A program made the translations under genes and the position numbers. From NCBI RefSeq assembly GCF_027111295.1, contig NZ_CP114287.1, positions 682,001-746,000 of the forward strand: 64,000 bases of DNA. The letters run 5' to 3'. Numbering within the stretch: the stretch's first letter is position 1; every line of letters starts with the position of its first letter. Positions 43,919 through 51,732 of the stretch are shown piece by piece. The notes beneath the pieces were generated by a model, which made no database searches, was not told the origin of the DNA, and was given only the letters and a program-made list of their open reading frames with translations. The stretch is from Flavobacterium gelatinilyticum (lineage in GTDB: Bacteria; Bacteroidota; Bacteroidia; Flavobacteriales; Flavobacteriaceae).

Positions 43919-44422
43919 TTAGTCCCGCTGCGATATATTCTTTTCAGAAACAAAAAATAAACTTATAACGGGTCTCAATAAAGCTTTGGCCCAGTGCAGA
44001 AGAAAGACTTTCTTTAGCAGCAGCACAAAGCCGGCAAAAGAATTTGGCTTCTGGACATAAAGGTCCGCCCCCTTTTCAAAGGTATCTTCAATATCCGAAG
44101 GATGGTTCCAGGTGGAGAGCATGACCGCAGGAATGTCGCGAAGCTCTTTATCGCCCTTTATTTCTTTCAGCGCCTGTTTGCCCCCTTTAACAGGCATATT
44201 GACATCTATAAAAATAATATCGGGATCGGGCTGGGATTTATCCCTGAGTGTATTCACGAGCTGCTGCCCGTTTTCAACCGCAGTTACCTCAGAGGGAATA
44301 TCAGCTTCATCAAGGGCATCAATGAATAATTCCTGATCGTCCTTATCATCCTCGGCCAGTATAATTTTTACCGGCTCCTTTTCATTTAAGTTTTCACCAG
44401 AGGGGGTTTCAGAGCTTGTCAT
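43919..44422 (-). CDS. Single-domain response regulator with long C-terminal extension
   Basis: A 167-residue receiver protein: KIILAEDDKDDQELF, phospho-acceptor Asp in IIFIDVNMPVKGGKQAL (near residue 75), MLSTWNHPSD, and Lys in LYVQKPNSFAGF. The last 25 residues (ALLRPVISLFFVSEKNISQRD) extend beyond the receiver and could come from fusion with intergenic sequence. No DNA-binding domain and no neighbouring kinase; related in type to the receivers at 6552 and 7078. Confidence 0.82.
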   Translation of the reverse strand: MTSSETPSGENLNEKEPVKIILAEDDKDDQELFIDALDEADIPSEVTAVENGQQLVNTLRDKSQPDPDIIFIDVNMPVKGGKQALKEIKGDKELRDIPAVMLSTWNHPSDIEDTFEKGADLYVQKPNSFAGFVLLLKKVFLLHWAKALLRPVISLFFVSEKNISQRD

Positions 44423-45194
44423 CTTTAGGCAGTTTTACAATTCTCAAAAGTACGGAAAATACATAAATGAAATGATAACCTGCAAAATTTAAAACATCGA
44501 GTTTAAGGGATTCTGTCTGAAATGATCTTTGGTCATCTATAGATGCTGGCAGTTTTTACTACTGATATTGAAACTGAAAATGACAGGCAGGCAAAAAATA
44601 CTAGATACGTTAATATATTTGGATGATAAGGAATATATTTTTTAAACTCATTACTCATTACTGACAGAAGTTACATTACTATAAAAAAGGGCCTTATTAA
44701 ATTACAGAATAAAGTTCTTTTGCAATTAACTGAATTAGCATTTAACCGTTTTTTAGCGCCCTAGTTAATCACTGAATTACGTTTAAGGAACAAAGGATTA
44801 TACCAAATTCCGGGCAGTTAAGAATAAATCCATATCATTGGTTCAAATCGTACCAATAATTATAGGTAGTGTTAAATACTAGAGACAAATAGTGAAACCT
44901 CCTTTAAAAATGGTTTACTATATCATCATCTCTTGAATTTTCATCTCTTATAACTTGATTACTAGTTGTTGCTCGACTGAGGCAAAATATGGTTGGTTCC
45001 TCCAGCACTTGTATATTGGGTTGATTTTGCTTTTCTCATTGTCTGTAAACATCATTAAACTGATATAGCATCAGCTTGAATAGTAATGCTATAAATGTAG
45101 TACTATTAAAAACATTACTGGAAATAAACCCCTGGTTTGATTGGCTTTAGAATTATTATTTTAAGTTTAATATGACTCGCCGATTTTTAATTCG
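44423..45194. other. Intergenic stretch between regulator and SDR gene
   Basis: About 770 A+T-rich bases with no gene remnant found. It contains TTGCTCGACTGAGGCAAAAT at about 44970, weakly similar to stretches near 11772 and 22760 that also contain ACTGAgG followed by AAAAaTtG. These may be a minor repeat. The promoter of the response-regulator gene should lie near 44423-44550. Confidence 0.35.
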
Positions 45195-45260
45195 GACGTT
45201 TAAACAATGTATATTGAGACGTTTAAACAAAGTCATGTGTTCGTGTATCCTCTAATTTTG
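45195..45260 (+). promoter_or_regulatory. Promoter with 13-bp direct repeats upstream of the SDR-AraC pair
   Basis: GACGTTTAAACAA occurs twice (45195-45207 and 45218-45230), 23 bp apart, about two helical turns. This is the classic layout of AraC-family activator sites. A -7 box TAATTTTG (exact TAnnTTTG) follows at 45253-45260. No clear -33 TTG is present, as expected of an activator-dependent promoter. Confidence 0.65.
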
Positions 45261-45287
45261 TCCTGTTAAATAACTTAAATTAAAAAA

Positions 45288-46283
45288 ATGGAACAGAATA
45301 ATTATCAGGGAAAATTGCAGAAAGCTACAGGTTCCGGATTTGATGCCAAATCCACCTCAAACAAGGTTATAAAAGGAATTGATCTTAAGGGAAAAATTGC
45401 CATTGTTACGGGCGGAAATACAGGTATTGGTCTGGAAACGGTGAAAACACTTGCCAGAGCCGGCGCAACAGTGATCGTACCTGCCAGAGATGTCGAAAAA
45501 GCCAAAAGAAATCTGGAAGGAATTGCAAATGTGCAAATAGAAAAAATGGATTTAATGAATCCCGATTCTATAGATGCTTTTGCTGAAAAGTTTTTGCTTT
45601 CAGGACAACCGCTTCATCTGCTCATTAACAATGCAGGAATTATGTGGGTGCCGCTCCGCAGGGATAAGCGAGGATATGAATCGCAGCTGGCAACCAATTA
45701 TCTGGCGCTGTTTCAGATCACAGCAAGATTATGGCCTGCATTAAAAAAAGCAGATGGCGCAAGGGTGGTTAATGTTTCTTCAGGAGGACACCAATTTTCA
45801 GATTTTGATTTTGAAGATCCTAATTTTCTAAATCGGGAGTATGAAACTTTGCAGGGATATGGACAGTCAAAAACAGCAGTTAATCTTTTTTCGGTTGAAT
45901 TAGATACACTTGCAAAAGCCTATAATGTGCGCAGTTATTCTTTATGTCCGGGCGCTGTTGGAGAAACAGAATTAGCAAGGGAAGCACCAGTTGATTTGTT
46001 TCAAAAACTGGGTTACAGTGATGCTGAAGGAAATATACTGCCGGAAGTTGCAGCGTCATTAAAAACAATTCCGCAAGGTGCATCTACAACCCTTTGGGCA
46101 GCCACGAGCAAATTGCTGAATGATATTGGCGGGGTTTATTGTGAAAATACAGATATAGCAGCATTGAGTTCAAATGATGCAATTATTGGCGGTATTAAAT
46201 CGTATTCATTAGATCAAAAAAATGCAAAACGTTTGTGGAAATTAAGCGAGGAGATGACTGGAATAAAATTCGATCTTCATTAA
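45288..46283 (+). CDS. Short-chain dehydrogenase/reductase
   Basis: A 331-residue SDR of the longer retinol-dehydrogenase/WWOX-like type. NAD(P)-binding VTGGNTGIGLETVK (near residue 40), NNAGIMWVP, catalytic Tyr-x3-Lys in LQGYGQSKTAVNLF, and LCPGAVGETELARE after it. Substrate unknown. Three bases separate its stop from the start region of the AraC regulator; the two likely form one transcript induced from the direct-repeat promoter. Confidence 0.9.
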   Translation: MEQNNYQGKLQKATGSGFDAKSTSNKVIKGIDLKGKIAIVTGGNTGIGLETVKTLARAGATVIVPARDVEKAKRNLEGIANVQIEKMDLMNPDSIDAFAEKFLLSGQPLHLLINNAGIMWVPLRRDKRGYESQLATNYLALFQITARLWPALKKADGARVVNVSSGGHQFSDFDFEDPNFLNREYETLQGYGQSKTAVNLFSVELDTLAKAYNVRSYSLCPGAVGETELAREAPVDLFQKLGYSDAEGNILPEVAASLKTIPQGASTTLWAATSKLLNDIGGVYCENTDIAALSSNDAIIGGIKSYSLDQKNAKRLWKLSEEMTGIKFDLH

Positions 46284-46313
46284 TATTTGTATCTTTATAC
46301 CACACAAGCAATT

Positions 46314-47132
46314 ATGGATTATCAGGTAAATTACATAAACCCAGAGATTAAACTTTCTAGTTATACCGGCAAGCTGTTTAAAACGGAAGCCGCGTTTAAT
46401 GATCATTTGCTTGTGTGGTTAATTTCGGGGGAAACGAAAATTATTCAGGCAGATGAAACTTTTGTATTTGGTGCTGGAAATACTTTTTTAATTCCCCGAA
46501 ATCAATTGGCTGCCATCATTAATATTCCAAAAGATGGTTTGCCGCACAAAGCAGTTGCCATGCATTTATCGGCAAAAAGACTTCGGGAATTTTATGATCA
46601 CGAAAATGCAAAGTTAAAAACGGCGACACCAAAAATTTTCAGTTTCCATAAACATCCTTTATTGGAAAGCTGCTTGGCTTCGCTGATTCCTTATTTTGAA
46701 ATGCAGGAAAATTTTCCCGAAAATATCGCTTCCTTAAAAATTACTGAGGCAATTTCGATACTTAGAACTATTGACCCGCATATAGATGCTGTACTGGCAA
46801 ACTTTGATGAACCTTACAAGATTGATTTAATTGCTTTTATGGAGAAGAACTTTATGTTTAATATGCCATTGGAAAAGTTTGGCTATTTAACAGGCCGGAG
46901 TCTGACCACTTTTAAGCGTGATTTTCATAAGGCTTTCAACATTACACCGCAACGCTGGCTAACCAAAAAAAGATTAGAACTAGCCCATTATCAGCTTAGT
47001 GAAAAAAACAAAAAACCTGTTGACATTTATTATGAAACAGGTTTTGAAAATTTATCGCATTTTTCATTTGCATTCAAAAAACAGTTTGGTTATTCGCCAA
47101 CTGAATTGCAAAGAATGAATAAAAATTTTTAA
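46314..47132 (+). CDS. AraC-family transcription regulator
   Basis: The start at 46314 (MDYQVNYINPEIK) begins the cupin-like sensor domain; an ATG at 46287 is possible. 272 residues. The C-terminal double helix-turn-helix reads KFGYLTGRSLTTFKRDFHKA, then NITPQRWLTKKRLELAHYQL and YETGFENLSHFSFAFKKQFG. It probably activates the SDR gene directly upstream through the two GACGTTTAAACAA sites and so also itself. Confidence 0.9.
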   Translation: MDYQVNYINPEIKLSSYTGKLFKTEAAFNDHLLVWLISGETKIIQADETFVFGAGNTFLIPRNQLAAIINIPKDGLPHKAVAMHLSAKRLREFYDHENAKLKTATPKIFSFHKHPLLESCLASLIPYFEMQENFPENIASLKITEAISILRTIDPHIDAVLANFDEPYKIDLIAFMEKNFMFNMPLEKFGYLTGRSLTTFKRDFHKAFNITPQRWLTKKRLELAHYQLSEKNKKPVDIYYETGFENLSHFSFAFKKQFGYSPTELQRMNKNF

Positions 47133-47240
47133 AGGATTGTTTGGTTAATGGCCTCTCTAAAAACGAGTGCTGTTTCTTTCAAATTTGCTGTAATAAGCTA
47201 TGCAAGTTTATCTACTTTAAATAAATTATTACGTAATTCA

Positions 47241-47415
47241 TCAATCCCCACCGGGTCATCCAAATCAAATTCATAAATCCAATGAAATACAGATAATTAC
47301 ATATTAATAAGCCATTTTCTTCAAATCATCCAAAAACAATGTTGAAATTTGTCCATTCGAGGTCATAAAAGCCGAATGGCACCAATTGTCTTCAAATGGT
47401 GCCATTTTTGTTTTA
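47241..47415 (+). repeat. Structured intergenic repeat, copy 8 (type I, decayed)
   Basis: Body from ATCCCCACCGGGTCATCC to TTTGTCCATTCGAGGTCAT; the closing helix no longer pairs well. The terminal hairpin at 47375-47406 pairs 13 of 14 (arms AATGGCACCAATTG and CAAATGGTGCCATT, loop TCTT) with a T-rich tail. A GC pair of the usual stem (GGCGCC) is here A-T, changed on both sides. It lies between convergent genes. Confidence 0.7.
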
Positions 47416-47451
47416 CAACTGATAAGGTTTTTTACTCAAAGTATCTTCTAA

Positions 47452-47892
47452 TTAAGGCTTTTTTTCGATGACAAATGCTTTGAGCTCTGCTATCTTCCCA
47501 TCTTCGAATCGCCAGATATCACAATAATCAAAATGTTCATATTTTCCGGCCTTATTTTTTAATCGGATTTCCCCCGTCACCATAACAAAATTGTCTTCTT
47601 CGATTGCCTTTTCCACACTGAACACCGGTGGCTCCAAGTAGAATTCTTTCATATAAGCACGCACTTCTTCTTTTCCATTAAGAATACGCTCACCAATGAA
47701 AACCCATTTGGTATTTGCGGTACAGTAAGCTAAAAAACTTTCGTAATCGCCATTTTTCACAAATTCATTGGCTTTGTGTAAGATTGTTGTATTTGTCATT
47801 TTTGTCTGTTTTTTTAAATGATTATTTTTTGTTTGGGCACTAACATTGGATGTGACAATAAATAGTGTGATAATGATTAATGATTTTTTCAT
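47452..47892 (-). CDS. Secreted SnoaL/NTF2-like protein
   Basis: The start at 47892 gives a proper signal peptide (MKKSLIIITLFIVTSNVSAQ). 146 residues with an NTF2-like/SnoaL fold: LHKANEFVKNGDYESFLAYC, TKWVFIGERILNGKEEVRAY, FDYCDIWRFEDGKIAELKAF. Such proteins are small ligand-binding or isomerase-type barrels. The catalytic role is not predictable. Just downstream of the truncated dehydrogenase gene. Confidence 0.82.
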   Translation of the reverse strand: MKKSLIIITLFIVTSNVSAQTKNNHLKKQTKMTNTTILHKANEFVKNGDYESFLAYCTANTKWVFIGERILNGKEEVRAYMKEFYLEPPVFSVEKAIEEDNFVMVTGEIRLKNKAGKYEHFDYCDIWRFEDGKIAELKAFVIEKKP

Positions 47893-47921
47893 TTTAAATT
47901 GTAGTAAAACGTTAAGGAACA

Positions 47922-48460
47922 TTAGATATTCTCTTCAATAGTTTGAATTCCAAATTCTGCCAGACGTCTTATAATATTATCCGATGAAACTATGGTTTCA
48001 GGAAGGTATAGACCTCCTGTTTTATGCGCAGTCTGTCCATTCAGGCCAAGAACCCTCTCTGCGATCATATAGACGCCTACCGCAGTTAGATGAGAATTCC
48101 CTTTAGGACCGGAAACAATGGTTCTGATTTTCTTCGGTTCTCCGGATGATGAGATCCCTTCTATCTCAATATACAAATCGTGTGATGCTGTCAAACCATT
48201 ACTGCTGCCTATTGATTCCCCAATAATGAAATCAAACCGAATATTGCGGGCACTCGTAAAAGCTGCGATACTCGGAACGTCAAGGGTACTCATTGGATGT
48301 CCAATAGCCGATGATCCACCATACAGGTTAATCGGTCTTGCATTATTTTTTGAATCCACATACTGCCAATTTCCATCCTGACGGATCAGTGCCTTACCTA
48401 CAAAACCACTAACTTCTTCTGCAACCAATGGTCCTACCGGATCTTTTTCATCGTATAGTC
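47922..48460 (-). pseudogene. N-terminally truncated saccharopine-dehydrogenase-like gene
   Basis: The frame begins without a start codon, just after a stop, at about 48460 and reads GLYDEKDPVGPLVAEEVSGF, then GHPMSTLDVPSIAAFTSARN and KKIRTIVSGPKGNSHLTAV, to the stop at 47922. This matches the C-terminal half of saccharopine-dehydrogenase-like NAD(P) proteins. The N-terminal Rossmann half is missing. The frame runs into the tail of the upstream gene (48434-48964), indicating a deletion that fused the two loci. A shorter product from an internal start at 48428 is conceivable but would lack the cofactor domain. Confidence 0.75.
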
Positions 48461-48964
48461 CGGCAGTTTTAAATCGGTGCCGATATCTTTACCTTCACTG
48501 TAGTTTTTTTCACGATATTTTATCTTATCTGTAAAAAATATTTTATTTGACTTGAAAGTTTTTAATATGTCCAATTCTCTTTTTTGCTTTTTAAGATTGG
48601 TTTTTCCGAGATAAAGCAATCCTGAGCACATACCTATTACATATTTCCCATCCTTGTTTTTTCTTGCATAAACAATTAATTGCGTATTTTCAGGAATGAA
48701 TATGGAACAGGAACTTCCCATACTCCCATCGCTTCTTCCAGCTACATAAATTGCTTTTAGATTTTCGCCTTTAAAAAGTTCATTGATGATAAACTCTGTT
48801 TTATAGAGTTCTTCCGAGTTTTCATTTTTATAGTTCTTTACGATTTTAATTTTAGCAACAAAATCAGATTCTATATATTTTTCTGTTATTGCACTATCAT
48901 CACAAATGCAGGCAAATAGTGGAAAGGAAAACAGCAATAAAACAATTTGTGATATTTTTTTCAT
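48434..48964 (-). CDS. Secreted TIMP/NTR-like cysteine protein
   Basis: A 176-residue protein with a hydrophobic leader (MKKISQIVLLLFSFPLFA). The mature protein starts CICDD. The N-terminal Cys-x-Cys, SSCSIFIPENTQLIVYARKN and GMCSGLLYLG form the cysteine and strand pattern of netrin/TIMP-like OB-fold domains. The last residues (DYTMKKIR) are encoded by sequence that belongs to the truncated dehydrogenase in another frame, so the original C-terminus was probably lost in a deletion. Function unknown. Confidence 0.72.
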   Translation of the reverse strand: MKKISQIVLLLFSFPLFACICDDSAITEKYIESDFVAKIKIVKNYKNENSEELYKTEFIINELFKGENLKAIYVAGRSDGSMGSSCSIFIPENTQLIVYARKNKDGKYVIGMCSGLLYLGKTNLKKQKRELDILKTFKSNKIFFTDKIKYREKNYSEGKDIGTDLKLPDYTMKKIR

Positions 48965-49054
48965 TGTTTGCGGTTTAAAATTGGGGAAAAGATTCTCATA
49001 CTCCAGCCGGTTTGGTATTAAATTAGACTTTTTCTTTAGGTCTTCATACCGAGG
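48965..49054. other. Short noncoding gap
   Basis: Ninety bases that should contain the promoter of the TIMP-like gene. Nothing else seen. Confidence 0.3.
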
Positions 49055-49400
49055 CTAAATCAAGTCAAAGGGTTTGCCCTTGCCATTGAGCCAGCAGTAT
49101 ATTTCTTCCTTTTTGAGTTCGGGAAAGAATTTGAGTGCTTCTTCAATGCAATAGTTGGACAGAAAAGAATCTGATCACCAATGGCTGTAATTACTTTTTC
49201 ATAGCCGTAAAAACGCATGATCTCATCAATCTGATCCTGTCCCCACACTCTATAATACGTCCGATTGCCATTTTATATCCCCCTTGCCAAACGATCTTGT
49301 CAATTCTGAAATCCCAGAAGAATTTAGGATGAAGGTCAGGGATGTTTTTAGCTGATTCGATTATTTTTTTTAAAATTTGGTTACTATCAAATATAAGCAA
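49055..49400 (-). pseudogene. Frameshifted small gene with FFWD motif (DUF6922-like)
   Basis: Three frames together give a continuous product: LPDLHP-type start with IPDLHPKFFWDFRIDKIVWQ, GGYKMAIGRIIE, then (after one extra base in a GGGG run near 49243) QDQIDEIMRFYGYEKVITAI. After a second one-base shift near 49165 it continues SNYCIEEALKFFPELKKEEI and YCWLNGKGKPFDLI, stop at 49055. The HPKFFWD plus MRFYG pattern resembles the small DUF6922 group. Either a pseudogene or two sequencing errors at short homopolymers. Confidence 0.65.
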
Positions 49401-49672
49401 TTTCTAGAATTATCTGCGACAACCTCTCTTTTTATTGAGGTTTTAAGTCAAATTCCGGCTTTGTTGTTTGAATTTACATTAAAGGGCTTTCAGCAGCTTT
49501 AAGTTAAATGAAGCTTTTATATCAACAGTATTTGCCTGGTTTACAACATGATTTCTTTTTGATTTATCCAGGCAATTATATTCCTAAAATTATATAACAA
49601 TTACCCAAAATATTAGTACTTCAAAAATATCCTGTTCTTTAATTTTGTCTATAAATTTCAAACCATCCCCTT
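49401..49672. other. Intergenic stretch upstream of bestrophin gene
   Basis: About 270 bases without a gene. A candidate -7 box TAATTTTG (exact TAnnTTTG) lies at about 49640, in TTCTTTAATTTTGTC, about 30 bases before the bestrophin ATG. Confidence 0.4.
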
Positions 49673-50566
49673 ATGCTCACTAATACTAAAATCCCGGTTT
49701 CATACCTTTTCAATAAAGTCAAGTATGAAATTTTCTTTGTGCTGGTCATCGGCATGCTGGTTCATTATCTCACTACGGAGTTTAAAAACATTATTCCTTT
49801 AATGCCCATCACTATTCCCGCATTCATCGGAACGGCCATTTCGGTGATACTCTCCTTCAAGCTCAATCAGTCTTATGACCGCTGGTGGGAAGCCCGAAAA
49901 ATTTGGGGAAGCATCGTCAACGACAGCAGAAGCCTGGTGTTGCAGCTGCAGTCATTTGTAGACAGGGAACATCAAAATGAAATCAGGGAAATTGGCCTCA
50001 GGCACATCGCCTGGTGCTACAGTCTGGGACAGACCTTGCGAGGCTTGGATCCTGTCGCTGGTTTGGAGAATTTTATTTCCGAAGCTGAAATACAAGAAGC
50101 TTCAAAACAAAGCAACAAACCCTTGGCCGTGCTGCAAGTCAATACCCTTCAGATAGCAGCGCTGAAAGAGAAAAAGGCCCTTGATATTTTCTCACAGGTG
50201 CAGCTCAACAATACCATGGTCAATTTTTCCAATTATATGGGAATGGCCGAGCGCATCAAAAACACTGTTTTTCCGATAACCTACAGGATATTTCTGCATT
50301 TTTTCATCTACATTTTTATTGTAACCCTTTCCATTGCCCTGAGGGATATCGAAAGCTATTTTGAAATCCCTTTGCTTTTAACCATTTCAACGACTTTTTT
50401 CCTTTTGGAAAAGACCGCCACCCACCTACAGGATCCTTTCAGAAACCGGCCGACCGATACCCCGGTAACGGCGATTGCCAGAACCATTGAAATAAACATC
50501 AAGGATTTATTGAAAGAAAAAGAAATTCCTGAACCTTTGGCGCCTGAAAAATATTATCAGTTATAG
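49673..50566 (+). CDS. Bestrophin-family membrane channel
   Basis: A 297-residue protein with the bacterial bestrophin pattern: IPAFIGTAISVILSFKLNQS, YDRWWEARKIWG, SIVNDSRSLVLQL in the first half, and two C-terminal membrane helices (residues about 205-250) followed by a soluble tail with DPFRNRPTDTPV. The bacterial proteins form pentameric ion channels. Monocistronic on the + strand; its DNA is clearly richer in G+C than the genes to its left. Confidence 0.92.
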   Translation: MLTNTKIPVSYLFNKVKYEIFFVLVIGMLVHYLTTEFKNIIPLMPITIPAFIGTAISVILSFKLNQSYDRWWEARKIWGSIVNDSRSLVLQLQSFVDREHQNEIREIGLRHIAWCYSLGQTLRGLDPVAGLENFISEAEIQEASKQSNKPLAVLQVNTLQIAALKEKKALDIFSQVQLNNTMVNFSNYMGMAERIKNTVFPITYRIFLHFFIYIFIVTLSIALRDIESYFEIPLLLTISTTFFLLEKTATHLQDPFRNRPTDTPVTAIARTIEINIKDLLKEKEIPEPLAPEKYYQL

Positions 50567-50596
50567 ATTCTTGAAATTTATCTGCAAATCTCCTTT

Positions 50597-50628
50597 AAAA
50601 AAGAGGGCTGCCTTTAAAAAGACAGCCC
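50597..50628 (-). terminator. Terminator of the H1-like mini-gene
   Basis: Minus-strand hairpin with arms GGGCTG and CAGCCC (50605-50610 against 50623-50628) extended by further T-A pairs, followed on the minus strand by CTCTTTTTT. It stands 18 bases beyond the stop codon of the 58-residue gene, supporting transcription of that gene. Confidence 0.7.
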
Positions 50629-50645
50629 CCAGAGGAAGAATGATT

Positions 50646-50822
50646 TTATTTTTTCGATTCTTCGATAGAAACTTTTCTAAACTCCTTCAATAGTTTTTCG
50701 ATTTCTAAAGTTGATTTGCGGGCTCTTGCTCCGGCCGCTTTAACGCAGCTGCCCCCTATGCCATGGGCATTATATTTCAATAAAAATGTTTCTTTTTTGT
50801 AAGATTTCAAATCACTGGGCAT
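50646..50822 (-). CDS. Histone-H1-like small basic protein
   Basis: A 58-codon ORF. The C-terminal two thirds read KAAGARARKSTLEIEKLLKE then FRKVSIEESKK, the typical end of the short histone-H1-like (Hc1-type) proteins of Flavobacteriia, which bind DNA and are about this length. The N-terminal part (MPSDLKSYKKETFLLKYNAH) is less typical, so the protein may be a divergent copy or a recombined one. It has its own downstream terminator. It faces the hydrolase gene at 50854 with only 31 bases between starts, so promoters must overlap. Confidence 0.6.
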   Translation of the reverse strand: MPSDLKSYKKETFLLKYNAHGIGGSCVKAAGARARKSTLEIEKLLKEFRKVSIEESKK

Positions 50823-50853
50823 CTAATCCTACAGAAATCAAAACATTATACCA

Positions 50854-51732
50854 ATGAAACGACAATTTTTTATTCTCGCGATGTTTCTTTTTACCCTTCA
50901 CGCGACAGCGCAGCACGCAGTCAAGGTCACGGCAGTGAGCAAAAAAGGTGATCCAATGATTTTTCTACCCCACATCGGCTGTTCATCTGCAATGTGGCAG
51001 GAAATCGCTGAAAAATACAGCGGCCGTTTCGCCTGCTATCTAGCCGATTTTGCAGGCTTTAACGGCCAGAAACCCCTTGACAGCTTATACACAGAAAATT
51101 ATGTGAACGATTTGCGGGCATTCATCAAAAAAGAAAAACTAAAAAATGTTATTTTAGTGGGACAGAATTATGGTGCCTTTGTGGCTGTCAAATTAACCTC
51201 GGATAAAAGTCTGAGCATCAAAAACATCATTGCCTGCGATTTTTATCCCAAACTCAGCATGGTGCTGGATCCGGCGATGACAGACCAGAAGCTGCAAACC
51301 ATCAAAAAGGGCATCCGTGAGGCAACCCTGCAAATGAACCCTGCCGATTTTGAGGCCAACCAGAGACAAACAGCGGAAATGATGAATTTTACAGATTCGA
51401 AAAATGTTGACCGTTTTGTCGAGTGGCAGAAAAAATCAGACAGAAAAACACTTGCAGAAACCCTGTGTGAACAATTTAGCGCAGATTTGCTTTCGGAGCT
51501 CCAAGAAAATAAAATCCCGATACTGGTTTTAACCACTTGGTATTTTGCAAAAAAGTATAAAAACATGCCGATTTCTGAAGCTGATAAAAAGCTGAAGGAA
51601 ATGTATGGCGATACGCCAAATATTACGCATGCCGTAACCGAGCAGGCAAAAGATTTTATGGCAAATGACCAGCCAGAATGGTTTATCAGTGAAATGGATA
51701 AATTCTTAAAACAGCCTGCTGTTGGAAAATAA
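50854..51732 (+). CDS. Secreted alpha/beta-hydrolase-fold protein lacking the catalytic Ser
   Basis: A 292-residue protein with signal peptide MKRQFFILAMFLFTLHATAQ. It has the hydrolase oxyanion/strand pattern PMIFLPHIGCSSAMWQEIAE, then YLADFAGFNG. At the nucleophile elbow it reads VGQNYGAFVAV: GQNYG replaces Gly-x-Ser-x-Gly. Near the C-terminus the family His region reads QAKDFMANDQPEWF with Asp where His is expected. It is therefore probably a pseudoenzyme or binding protein. Its 3' end overlaps the sigma-factor start, so it belongs to the sigma operon and may carry its signal. Confidence 0.82.
   Translation: MKRQFFILAMFLFTLHATAQHAVKVTAVSKKGDPMIFLPHIGCSSAMWQEIAEKYSGRFACYLADFAGFNGQKPLDSLYTENYVNDLRAFIKKEKLKNVILVGQNYGAFVAVKLTSDKSLSIKNIIACDFYPKLSMVLDPAMTDQKLQTIKKGIREATLQMNPADFEANQRQTAEMMNFTDSKNVDRFVEWQKKSDRKTLAETLCEQFSADLLSELQENKIPILVLTTWYFAKKYKNMPISEADKKLKEMYGDTPNITHAVTEQAKDFMANDQPEWFISEMDKFLKQPAVGK

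Noticed and set aside
11764..45000. Third possible repeat (ACTGAgG...AAAAaTTGgTT near 11772, 22760 and 44970)
   Set aside because: Only about 25 bases are similar in A+T-rich sequence; too weak to list as a repeat family.
2777..47415. CRISPR array or retron interpretation of the repeated elements
   Set aside because: The copies are kilobases apart with no spacer periodicity, and no cas or reverse-transcriptase gene is in the window. A retron or mobile origin remains only a hypothesis.
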